Below are positions 9,032-18,212 of a stretch of DNA of 64,000 bases, in pieces. This DNA is from Clostridium sp. OS1-26 (GTDB lineage Bacteria > Bacillota > Clostridia > Clostridiales > Clostridiaceae). The stretch is from the NCBI RefSeq assembly GCF_030915445.1, contig NZ_CP133264.1, positions 310,001 to 374,000 on the forward strand, in the 5' to 3' direction. How positions within the stretch are numbered: position 1 is the stretch's first letter; the number at the start of each line of letters is the position of its first letter. A program made the translations under genes and the position numbers. The notes under the pieces were generated by a model that was not told where the DNA came from, did no database searches, and saw nothing but the letters and a program-made list of their open reading frames with translations.

Positions 9032-10777
9032 TTAATCCATATATTGTAGTGCCTCTCCTACAGCCTTTGATATTTCTTCATATAATGCTTTACTTTTTTC
9101 TGCCGTTCTTTTGCCAGCATCTAGTTCAGACTCATTTAGCTTTTCGGCATATTTTTCATTATTTAAAACTTTATCTATATAAGGTGCTAACAAATACGCT
9201 ATGACTCCTATTTTTTCAATATCATTTATTATCAAGTCTATCTCATCTAATTCACTAAATACCTTATTTATATTTATTCCTTTTTGTCCTATATAATACA
9301 TATACATTTTTTCTGTATATTTTATCCCCTTTTCACAAGCTGCCTTTATATTCATTAAGTTATCTTTCATTATACTTAAATTATGCTCTACAGTCTCATG
9401 CTTTATGGTATCTTTAAAGCTTATATTTTTATTTATTTTTTCTACAGCATATTTTTCTATAGAAGTCTTAAGAGAAACTACTCCCGTTCCCTTCATATGA
9501 GCTCCACCTTCTGTGCTGTTTATGAAGGTTATGCCACTGCATTTTTCTATAAGCTCTTCAAACTCTTCTCTATAAGAGTTTAACAGCACACTTGTACGTA
9601 CCAATTCTCCATTTATATCCTTTACGTACATCTCCTTCTCAGTGCTAAGCCAAAGATCCTTATGTTGTTCTAAATAGGTTACAGCTACATCTCCTGGGTT
9701 TTCCATAGCCTTAGCGCTTTCTGCATGAAACTTATCTCCTGTATAAGCTAAATCTTGACCAATAAATATAATAGGATTACATCCTAAATAAACGGCTAAA
9801 CCCATGCATATATGAGCTACAGAACCCCCTTGAAGCAGTGAATCTACCTCTCTACCTGTTATACTCTCTACATAACCTTCCATTCCTTCATTAGAGAATA
9901 GTATTTTATTACCCTTATATTCTTGAACAATTTTATAGTTTACAGAATCCATAAATACTAAAGGTACTGTACTTTCAAGATTATGTTTCATTATAGTATA
10001 AGTAACTTCTTGAGGATCTATCGCGCATACAAAATCCGGAATAATATCTGCATTTTTCAATGCTTTTAGAGTTCTAGCTCCACATATTATAATAAATTTA
10101 TCCTGCACATCCTTTAATAAGTGTATATTTTTTTCTAAGGAAGGTCCTGCTGAAACAATAATTGCAGGTCTTCCTTTAAATAAATCCTTGTAAGAATTTA
10201 TAACGCTGCATCCAGCGGATTGTTTCATGTTTTTTATAAAATTTTGAAAGAATGTCTGTGAAAAGAAAGCCATGGTATCTCTACCTATTCTTTTATTTTG
10301 AGTAATTTTTCTTAAAGAGGTATTTAAATTCTTAAATTCATCTTCAAATAAAGATACATAATTCGCAAAACTTATAAATTTGATAGTATCTATTTCATAA
10401 CTTTCTATACTACTATTTAAATCCTTGTCTATATTTTTTTCATCGTAGATAAATATTTTTACTCTTCTATCCTCAAGTATATATTTTAAATTTTCTACAT
10501 TAGAAAATAAATTAGCTATTTCTAAACTTGGCTCTATTATTATAATTTTATTGCTATCTGTTATACTTTTTAGCAATTCTCTTATATGTTCACCAGTACC
10601 CAATCCAAATACTAAAATCAAAGCATTTCCATTTATGCTTCCTAAATCACTTATAAATTTGCTTATATCTCTTTCTACTGAATATTTACTTCCTATATAT
10701 ACTTTTTTATCTTCACTCACAGCTCTAATTATATTTCTATCATCCATTGAATTTTCAAGGTAATATTTACCATCCAT
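9032..10777 (-). CDS. Motility-associated factor (Maf) glycosyltransferase
   Basis: A 581-residue Maf/DUF115 protein. Members of this family transfer nonulosonic acids such as pseudaminic or legionaminic acid from CMP to Ser/Thr of flagellin in the cytoplasm before export. The MAF_flag10 core is visible near residues 200-360: FKGRPAIIVSAGPSLEKNI, IICGARTLKAL, IPDFVCAIDPQE and PIIFIGQDLAYTG (the GQDLAY motif). The N-terminal part carries a second Rossmann-like stretch (ALILVFGLGTGEHI). The C-terminal 120 residues are helical. It precedes the sugar genes in the transcription direction. No clear sigma-D promoter lies directly upstream, so it is probably read from the glycosyltransferase operon above it. 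Confidence 0.88.
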   Translation of the reverse strand: MDGKYYLENSMDDRNIIRAVSEDKKVYIGSKYSVERDISKFISDLGSINGNALILVFGLGTGEHIRELLKSITDSNKIIIIEPSLEIANLFSNVENLKYILEDRRVKIFIYDEKNIDKDLNSSIESYEIDTIKFISFANYVSLFEDEFKNLNTSLRKITQNKRIGRDTMAFFSQTFFQNFIKNMKQSAGCSVINSYKDLFKGRPAIIVSAGPSLEKNIHLLKDVQDKFIIICGARTLKALKNADIIPDFVCAIDPQEVTYTIMKHNLESTVPLVFMDSVNYKIVQEYKGNKILFSNEGMEGYVESITGREVDSLLQGGSVAHICMGLAVYLGCNPIIFIGQDLAYTGDKFHAESAKAMENPGDVAVTYLEQHKDLWLSTEKEMYVKDINGELVRTSVLLNSYREEFEELIEKCSGITFINSTEGGAHMKGTGVVSLKTSIEKYAVEKINKNISFKDTIKHETVEHNLSIMKDNLMNIKAACEKGIKYTEKMYMYYIGQKGININKVFSELDEIDLIINDIEKIGVIAYLLAPYIDKVLNNEKYAEKLNESELDAGKRTAEKSKALYEEISKAVGEALQYMD

Positions 10778-10829
10778 AGTTTTTCCCCAAACTGTAATTT
10801 AGTTCTATATGTACTTATTGCTAATCATT

Positions 10830-11888
10830 TTAATATACCTTATGCATTTTTAACCTCTCTATCGCAGGTTCATAGTCTTTACACATTTTATAGTATTTTA
10901 CCGATTCATCTTTTAAACCTAAACATTCATATATTACACCTATATTGTAACAAGGCAAATATGATGTAATTCCTTCTGCCTTTCCATCCGTACAGCTTGT
11001 ACATTTAAAAAAATTATCTACAGCTTCGTTAAAATTAGCATTATTCATATAAATAAGTCCCATTAAAAAGTTATAATCTGCTGATTTTTTATAGCCTTCC
11101 CTGTATTTCTCAAGCTTTAAAGCCTCTGCATATTTCCCATTATTAATCAATGAATACCCATAAGTTTCTACTAAATCTTCTACATACTCATAATTAAAAT
11201 TTCCTACATAAGATAATGCTTTTTCAAAACTATTACTAGAATTACCATACTGCTTATCCAAGTAATAAGATTTACCAAGCTGATATAAATAATATGCATC
11301 TTTAGGGTTATCCTCTACTGATTTCTTTAAAAGTGCTATGTTTCTTTGTAACTTTTTAGTATTATTTAATGCTTCTTCTGTGTATCCAATATGTTCTACA
11401 GCAATATTAACCAACTCTGTATTATGAATTTCTCCGTTTAAAGCTGTAATCTGTTCATGAATAATTCCCTTATACTGAAAGTAATTTTTATTAAATAATC
11501 TACTTACCCTTTCTATTTGCTTTTTATTCTTACTTCTTTCTTCTAATAAATTTACTATTTCTATTCTACCTACACATTTCAAGTTTTTATCATTATTTAT
11601 AAATTCAAAAATACTTTTAATATCAAATTCTTTAATTACTTCATCAGCATCTAATACCAATATCCATTCATTAGAAGCCTTCTCTATTGAATAGTTTCTA
11701 GCCTTAGAAAAATTATTACACCATTTAAAATTATAAATTTTATCTGTAAATTCCCTAGCTATTTCTTTAGTTTTGTCTGTAGAACCTGTATCTACTATAA
11801 TTATTTCATTTATAAAAAGAGATGCCTTTGCAAGGCATTTTCTTAGGTTTTGTTCTTCATTTTTAACTATCATACAAAGACTAATCAT
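10830..11888 (-). CDS. GT2 glycosyltransferase with TPR C-terminus
   Basis: A 352-residue family 2 glycosyltransferase. The catalytic domain begins at the start (ISLCMIVKNEEQNLRKCL), with IIVDTGSTDKT near residue 35 and the DxD metal motif in ILVLDADEVI near 80. After residue 190 the chain has TPR-type helices (AYYLYQLGKSYYLDKQYGN, ALSYVGNFNYEYVEDLVETYG). This layout resembles SunS-like enzymes and other protein-modifying transferases. It is the shortest of the run of related enzymes between flagellin and maf. The acceptor is probably flagellin or a flagellin-bound glycan (inference). Confidence 0.85.
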   Translation of the reverse strand: MISLCMIVKNEEQNLRKCLAKASLFINEIIIVDTGSTDKTKEIAREFTDKIYNFKWCNNFSKARNYSIEKASNEWILVLDADEVIKEFDIKSIFEFINNDKNLKCVGRIEIVNLLEERSKNKKQIERVSRLFNKNYFQYKGIIHEQITALNGEIHNTELVNIAVEHIGYTEEALNNTKKLQRNIALLKKSVEDNPKDAYYLYQLGKSYYLDKQYGNSSNSFEKALSYVGNFNYEYVEDLVETYGYSLINNGKYAEALKLEKYREGYKKSADYNFLMGLIYMNNANFNEAVDNFFKCTSCTDGKAEGITSYLPCYNIGVIYECLGLKDESVKYYKMCKDYEPAIERLKMHKVY

Positions 11889-11909
11889 ATTTTTTGTGAA
11901 CTCCTCTTA

Positions 11910-13874
11910 TTATTCTTTCCACTCAACTAGATTTGGTATTTCATCTAAAATAGAGTCATATTGCTCTACTACTCCATATCTTCCTTCTGGGTCATGGCTC
12001 ATATATCTATCATATTTTTCTATACGCTCCTTTTCGTTACACCATCCGTAATGTTTTATTCTTAAATTACTTATAGCACCAGGTAAATTATATATATTTA
12101 AAGGAAGTCTTCCACAGTGAACTGGGGTTTCATTCCATACATATATAAAATTAGGCTGATATCTAACAAGAAAACTTCTATAATATTTGTGTGCACACCA
12201 ATACTTGTCCTCTCTATAATGCTCCTTATCCCAGAAATCATATAATCTAAAATCATAGTAATCATAATATGGCTGATTTATAAGATTTGTTATTTCATAT
12301 TTAACTTTATCTTCAAATATTTCATCGGCATCAAGACATAGTATCCAATCAGGATTAGTTTTCACTGCCATATCCCATAATTGTTTTCTTAAATTCACTT
12401 CATTATTAAATCCTGAAACTTTGTTTGAAACTATAGTTAGTGGTATATCTTTTAGTATTCTTTTACATACTTCTACTGTATTATCTGTGCTGCCATCATC
12501 TAATATAACAGCTCTATCAATATATTGAGCTGCATATTTAAGTACATTTTCTAAATATCTATCTGCTTCATTTTTAACCAACATACATAAAGTCAACGTG
12601 TTACTTTTTGATTTTACAGCTGTTCTTGTAAAAGTATCATATCTATAAATAATAGATTTTCTACATTTATTTTTATAATCTTCAACACCCTTTAAATATT
12701 CTTCTCTATATATGTGATATGCTGGAATACTTGTTTCTACATATAGCTTTAATCCCATTCTTAATGCTCTAATACAAAAATGCCTATCTTCTCCTCTGTA
12801 GTTAACACTATCTAACTTTTTATAGCATACCCCCTTATCTAAAGCTTGTTTACTTATTAGAGTACATGCACCTAATCCACCAACTTCATAAACACCAGGA
12901 ATTCTCATAGATTTAATAAAAGCATTCGTTCTACTTGTTATTTCTTCTTCAGTTAAAACTTCATTTTCTGCTTTATAATACAAAGTATAATTGCCACTAA
13001 CCCATACCTGTGGCTTCTCTATATCACTTGAATTCCATTTGGTCCAAAAAACCTCAGATATTATATCTTTTTTAGTAGAAATTAATTTTTCCAATGTTTC
13101 AGGATGAAGTACTAAATCAGAATCCACTAAAAATAAATAATCATAATCATTTTCTTTAGCATAATCAATTATTCTGTCTTTATATTCAGCTACTTTCCAG
13201 ATAAGCTCATCTTTCCACTGATGGCTAATATCATCACAAATGTATCTTCCTTGTTTTTCACCTCTTAATATTATGGTTTCACAATCTTGAATTTTAAAAT
13301 TATTTAACATCTGTGAAGATACCAAATCTTCATTATCATCAAAAAACATAAAATTCACATTATAATCTTGTATATATAATTCTGATAGTGATTGTAAAAA
13401 TTCTCTTAGTATTGATGTTTTCTGCCTAATAGTACTTCCTATTAATACTCTAGGTGCATTTTTTTTCTTTTCTTCTTCACTAGTATATTTAGACTTTTTA
13501 GGTTGAAGTTCTATTAAAACCTTATCATTAAATTTATCTTTATTTAATACCGCTTCAGCTTCACTATTAAAATATTTTGCTAACTCATTATTACCTTTCA
13601 ATTGTTGAACATAAGCCATATTATATAATAAATCATAATATTGGCTATCTATACCTAGACCTTCTCTTAAAATTTCTTCTGCATCATCTAATCTACTTTC
13701 AATAACTGCAACAACAGCTTTAATGGAATAAATTTCAATATCGTTTTTTATGCTTTTCTCATATTCCATTATTAATTCTTTAGCTTGAAAAAGTTGTCCA
13801 TTATTTATGATTTTAGATATATTTTCTTTTACTTTAATTTTATATTCCTCGATTAAGTTATTATTTTTATTCAT
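11910..13874 (-). CDS. Large glycosyltransferase with TPR module and two GT-A domains
   Basis: About 654 residues. Residues 10-105 are a TPR-like module (IYSIKAVVAVIESRLDDAEE, YDLLYNMAYVQQLKGN) seen in three other proteins of the run. A first GT-A-like domain follows (RVLIGSTIRQKTSILREFL, with YLFLVDSDLVLHPETLEKL holding a DxD) to about residue 400. A second GT2 domain runs from about 425 (LTLCMLVKNEADRYLENVL, ILDDGSTDNT, ILCLDADEIFED). Two transferase centres in one chain suggest it adds two residues in series. The ATG at 13874 has AAGGTG 6 nt upstream; that site overlaps the stop of the preceding gene, so translation is probably coupled. The alternative GTG at 13883 overlaps the ribosome site. 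Confidence 0.85.
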   Translation of the reverse strand: MNKNNNLIEEYKIKVKENISKIINNGQLFQAKELIMEYEKSIKNDIEIYSIKAVVAVIESRLDDAEEILREGLGIDSQYYDLLYNMAYVQQLKGNNELAKYFNSEAEAVLNKDKFNDKVLIELQPKKSKYTSEEEKKKNAPRVLIGSTIRQKTSILREFLQSLSELYIQDYNVNFMFFDDNEDLVSSQMLNNFKIQDCETIILRGEKQGRYICDDISHQWKDELIWKVAEYKDRIIDYAKENDYDYLFLVDSDLVLHPETLEKLISTKKDIISEVFWTKWNSSDIEKPQVWVSGNYTLYYKAENEVLTEEEITSRTNAFIKSMRIPGVYEVGGLGACTLISKQALDKGVCYKKLDSVNYRGEDRHFCIRALRMGLKLYVETSIPAYHIYREEYLKGVEDYKNKCRKSIIYRYDTFTRTAVKSKSNTLTLCMLVKNEADRYLENVLKYAAQYIDRAVILDDGSTDNTVEVCKRILKDIPLTIVSNKVSGFNNEVNLRKQLWDMAVKTNPDWILCLDADEIFEDKVKYEITNLINQPYYDYYDFRLYDFWDKEHYREDKYWCAHKYYRSFLVRYQPNFIYVWNETPVHCGRLPLNIYNLPGAISNLRIKHYGWCNEKERIEKYDRYMSHDPEGRYGVVEQYDSILDEIPNLVEWKE

Positions 13875-13884
13875 ATTTTTCACC

Positions 13885-15657
13885 TTAATTTATTTGGTAT
13901 TCTTCAATAGCATTTTTTAAAACTAATTCCATCTTCCTTACTATTTGAGTATCTACATCTACACAACTTTTTGCATATTGAATAGCACTCATTGCTAATT
14001 GTATAGTTGAAGCATGCATCTCATTTTTATTTTCAATAATATAATTAATATATTTAATTATTTTTTTATATTCACTATTAGCACAACAGCAGACTAATGC
14101 CATATTTATAGCTTCTTCACTGCAAGATAATGAATTAAATATAAAAGCAAGATCATTTGCAATATCGTGTTTGTAAAATTCTTTTAATAAATTTAAATAT
14201 ATTTCTATATACTGTAATGATTTTTTATATTCTTCTTTAATAAAGAATATTTTTCCTTTCATAAATATAAAATCTATAAAATCATTTTGCTTTTTAAGAG
14301 CTAAGTCACAAATTTCTATAGCTTTATCAAGCATACCTTTAGCCATATACACACTAGCTGCTTCATTATAATATGTTAAGTATTGTTTGTTAAAAGCACT
14401 ATCCTTCATTTTATTTATTAATACTTCTGTAAACTTTAAAGCTTCCTCTAAATCCCCATGACCCTTATATGTACCAATTATTTGATATATATAATAAATC
14501 CTATCTGGATTTTTTCTCAATTCTTCCTTTAGTAACGATAAGTTTCTATTATGTTTTATTTTTTCAGCTTTTTCATCCATAATATATCCGTAATGTAGAA
14601 TATATGTATTAAAATTTTTAGTATTATTTAAACTATTATTATCAAATACAATTATAGGTTGTTCGTGAATTCTTCCTAAATAACAAAATCTCTCTTTATT
14701 TTTAAATATAATTGTTCTATTAAAAACTGAAAAACTTTTCAAGTCTTTATCTAAAAAATTCTTTTCCTTAAATAAGAAGGAGTTATATTTTTTATATTCA
14801 TTACTATTAAAAAGCTTTATTAATTCCTCCGCAGAAGCTTTATCCAATTCTTCATCCGCATCTATTACAAATAAATACTCACCCTTTGCCATAGCTATAC
14901 TATAATTCCTAGCTTCTGCAAAATCATCTTTCCATGGATGAAAATAAATTTTATCTGTATATTTTCCGGCTATATTTATAGTATCATCCGTTGATCCTGT
15001 ATCTACTAATATTATTTCTGCCAGTCCACTTTCGACTAAAGGCTGCAAACTTTTTAAACATCTTTCAATATGCTTTTCTTCATTTTTAGCTATCATACAA
15101 ACACTTAATTTATAATAGTACATATTATTTTCATGTATTATTCTTTGTATATAATATCTAACAGGTAATGCTAAATACTCAACTTTCATTGATGCTTTTT
15201 CTAATAAAGTAATTGATTTTCTTATTTCATTAATATTTAAGTAATATATAGCTTTATCGACATCTAACATAGAGATTTTTTCCTGTGAAGAAATAAGTTC
15301 ACTATTTATTCCGTTTAATTTATCTAGAATATAAAATGCATAATTAGTATACTCTATAAATACTTGTATTAATTTATCTTTCTTTTCTTGAATATAGGAT
15401 TTATCACACATATATATCAAGTAAGCTTTAATCACAGTAAAATATATAAGCACATTTTTATTATTGTGTCTTTTTAATTCATTCTGTATATCTATAGATA
15501 TTATAAAATCATAAATAAATAGATATAATCTATCATTTTCATTAAAAAGTTCATTTAAATATTCAGCCATTAAAATTAGCTCATTATGATTTAGAGCTTC
15601 CATTAGCTCTCCAAAATTTTTTGAATAAATAAATTCTTTAATGTTATTTTTATTCAT
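13885..15657 (-). CDS. GT2 glycosyltransferase with N- and C-terminal helical repeats
   Basis: About 590 residues. The N-terminal 185 residues are helical and match the middle of the 18.2-21.3 kb protein (for example NVLIYFTVIKAYL against NVLIYINLIEMYY). The GT2 domain starts near 195 (LSVCMIAKNEEKHIERCL), with IILVDTGSTDDT and the DxD in YLFVIDADEELD. C-terminal TPR helices run from about 370 to the end. ATG at 15657 is chosen since AAGGTG lies 6 nt upstream; GTG at 15666 falls inside that site. It is a paralogue of the 18.2 and 23.2 kb genes, so the run grew by duplication. Confidence 0.85.
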   Translation of the reverse strand: MNKNNIKEFIYSKNFGELMEALNHNELILMAEYLNELFNENDRLYLFIYDFIISIDIQNELKRHNNKNVLIYFTVIKAYLIYMCDKSYIQEKKDKLIQVFIEYTNYAFYILDKLNGINSELISSQEKISMLDVDKAIYYLNINEIRKSITLLEKASMKVEYLALPVRYYIQRIIHENNMYYYKLSVCMIAKNEEKHIERCLKSLQPLVESGLAEIILVDTGSTDDTINIAGKYTDKIYFHPWKDDFAEARNYSIAMAKGEYLFVIDADEELDKASAEELIKLFNSNEYKKYNSFLFKEKNFLDKDLKSFSVFNRTIIFKNKERFCYLGRIHEQPIIVFDNNSLNNTKNFNTYILHYGYIMDEKAEKIKHNRNLSLLKEELRKNPDRIYYIYQIIGTYKGHGDLEEALKFTEVLINKMKDSAFNKQYLTYYNEAASVYMAKGMLDKAIEICDLALKKQNDFIDFIFMKGKIFFIKEEYKKSLQYIEIYLNLLKEFYKHDIANDLAFIFNSLSCSEEAINMALVCCCANSEYKKIIKYINYIIENKNEMHASTIQLAMSAIQYAKSCVDVDTQIVRKMELVLKNAIEEYQIN

Positions 15658-15675
15658 ATCATTCACCTTAAGTTT

Positions 15676-16742
15676 TTATTTCAAAGTAGATTTTTTTACT
15701 CCATGTGCAAATCCCCTACATTCTGCTAAAATATCAGGTTTATCTTTAAGCTTCCAAAACTCTATATCTTGAAATCCTGCTGCTAAAAGCATATGGCCTA
15801 AACATTGTAATGATGGTACCCACCAATTAGTATCATTAGTTCCATATTGGTTTCCGGAATAAAATTCTGCTACTACTTGATTTCCTGAATATCCATGTCC
15901 GAATCCGCCATTAAATATGCTACAATCATCTAGTATAGCAGTTTCAACATATATTTCACCATCACAGAGTGCTGATACCTTGTCCAAAGCCAAAGAGGGT
16001 GTCTTAAATGATATAGAACACCAAAAAAGAATACAACATCAAATCTTCCAAGTAACTCTTCACTAATATCATAAACTGACATATCATAACGCTGACACTG
16101 CTCATCTGTGTATCCAAATGCTTCTTTGCATAAATCAAAAGTTTCCCAAGCTTTCCTATCAGAATTCTCTAGCTTACCAAGGAAATCTGAAAAATCATCT
16201 ATTGCCACAACTTGTTTTGCTCCTCTTTTTAATGCTTCAAAAGTCCAAAATCCATCCCAAGCTCCTACATCTAGAACTCTTAATCCTGTCATGTCCTGTG
16301 GAATTCTATACATCCCTCTATTTAAAGGTGCCCAGCCAGGTGTTACAATTCCTTCTGTTAGCTCTATTTTATGATACCAAAATGGAAACTTATTAATTTT
16401 CTCTATTAAACTTATTTTATTATTTAAATCACTAATTCCATTTATTAAACTATTTTTCATTTCCATCAGAATATATTTACTATCTAATCGTTCATAGGCC
16501 TCATATAAATTTTCTAGAATTTTATTTATATATGAATATAATTTATTCATTAAATTATCGTTTGTATTTTTAATATTTAAACAAGCTTCTTCTATATCCA
16601 TTATATTATTCACTATTCTATTAAAATCACTTACAGTACTGATTAATTCACCTTTTTCTATTCTTATTGCTAAATTTTCAAGTTCTTTTAGAACCTCATT
16701 AATTTTTTTTACTATATTTTCACTATTATTTATATTGTTCAT
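15676..16742 (-). pseudogene. SAM-dependent methyltransferase, CmoB/DUF1698-like, frameshifted
   Basis: Residues 1-110 are coiled-coil-like (EVLKELENLAIRIEKGEL). Then comes a class I methyltransferase: GMYRIPQDMTGLRVLDVGAWDGFW holds the SAM glycine motif near residue 155, and GRFDVVFFFGVLYHLRHPL is the post-IV region. The frame breaks near 15986-15994, where short A runs on the plus strand are one base short. The next frame goes on as LALDKVSALCDGEIYVETAI to a stop at 15676, which completes the fold, about 355 residues. It lies inside the glycosyltransferase run and probably O- or N-methylates the flagellar glycan (inference). An assembly indel is the simplest cause of the break. Confidence 0.8.
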
Positions 16743-16805
16743 TTTTCATACCTCACTAAACTTCTACTGATTTATTATATTTTTTGAATTATATATTTTA
16801 TATAT

Positions 16806-18168
16806 TTACTTCATTGATTCTAATTCATTTTTCTCAATATCATTTATTAAACCTTTTATTGCTTTTAATTGTTTTTGCAATGAATATCTATTTTTTATAA
16901 ATTTTCTATATTCTATTGAGTTATACTCATTAGAGATTATCATGTTAACAGCCTCTTCTATAGTGTTAAAAATATATTTTTTATCATAGTGGTCTTTTAT
17001 TCCTTCACAATTATGAAGTATAGGCTTTATTCCACTACACATAGCCTCCGCTGCAGCATAACATAACCCTTCATCTATACTTGATATAATCATGTAATTT
17101 ATCTTTTTAAACCATTTAACTTTACTTTTAGAATCTTGCCACCCATCAAACTGAACATTTTCAAGCAAGCCATGCTCATTTACAAAATACTTAATATATC
17201 TAAAGGTTCTTGCATCTTGAATCTCACCTGCAAGATACAATTTATACCTGCTGTCTATATCATGAAGTTTTTTAAATATATCCATGGTTAACGGTAAATT
17301 TTTCTTAAAATTAATATATCCCAGGTATCCTATATTAAATCCTTTTTCTTTAATATTTAAAGGATATGCATCTAAATTAACTCCACAAAAAACTGTATCT
17401 ATTTTTAAATTACCTTTATTTATATCTTCTGTATTTTCCTCAAATATTCTTCTAATATGAGGAGTAACTATTATAAGTTCATTTACATTTTTCCATTCTA
17501 CGTTTCTTATAGAATCAGTATATACTTCATATCCATGTATCCTACATATTATTTTCTTCCGTTTTGCTAATTCTAACTTACTTCCATATCCAATAAGTTC
17601 ATCACACCACTCAAACCAACATATATCTGCCCATTCCATTCCCTTATCAATATGATTATATTCTGTTACTATAATCTTTTTAGTTTCATACTCCTGTGAT
17701 AACCCATTTATAATATCGTCAAGAAAACTATCTAATCCTTGCTTAACAAAAAGCTTATCTCTTTCTTTCCTTATAATCAGTAACTTTATGATGCTTTTTT
17801 ATATTATTTACAATATTATTTATTTCTTTTATCATATTGTCATCACTACAAGTTTTAAGAGCATTTTCATAATAATATGTAGCCTCATTAAACTTTTGCA
17901 ATCGTTCATTTACATATGCTAAATTATAATTTATATCAAAATTATTCTTATCTATATTAAATCCATCTTTAAGTATTTCTTCAGCTTCATAAAGATTATT
18001 CTTCATTATAAAAACAACAGCCTTCATAGAATACGCTTCAATATCATCTTTAACTATCTCAAAATATTCATTAATTAAAGAATATGCCTCATCTAACTTA
18101 CCCTCATTTATTAAACCATCTATTTGTGATTTTATTTGTTTTTTCATATGTTCCATATTATTATCCAT
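16806..18168 (-). pseudogene. TPR module fused to a GT4-type glycosyltransferase, frameshifted
   Basis: Two frames appear to form one gene. The upstream part (18168 to 17755, 137 residues) is the recurring TPR-like module (AYSMKAVVFIMKNNLYEAEE, FDINYNLAYVNERLQKF). The second frame is open from at least 17800 as KLLIIRKERDKLFVKQGLD then LDSFLDDIINGLSQEYETKK, the usual first strand of a GT-B enzyme, and continues through ADICWFEWCDEL, NIGYLGYINFKKNLPLTMDI and EGLCYAAAEAMCSGIKPILH (the GT4 EX7E-like region) to 16806. No start codon exists in the second frame before 17639, which would cut off the first strand. Dropping one base from the T6 run at 17795-17800 or the T3 run at 17785-17787 (plus strand) joins the frames. 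Confidence 0.75.
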
Positions 18169-18212
18169 TTCACACCATCCACCTAAATATACTTTAATTT
18201 TATGTATACAAA

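Noticed and set aside
17790..17805. Programmed -1 frameshift at A-AAA-AAG
   Set aside because: The heptamer is in the right frame, but a -1 shift meets a stop after four codons (K-A-S then stop). Only a +1 or -2 change, or slippage, joins the glycosyltransferase frame.
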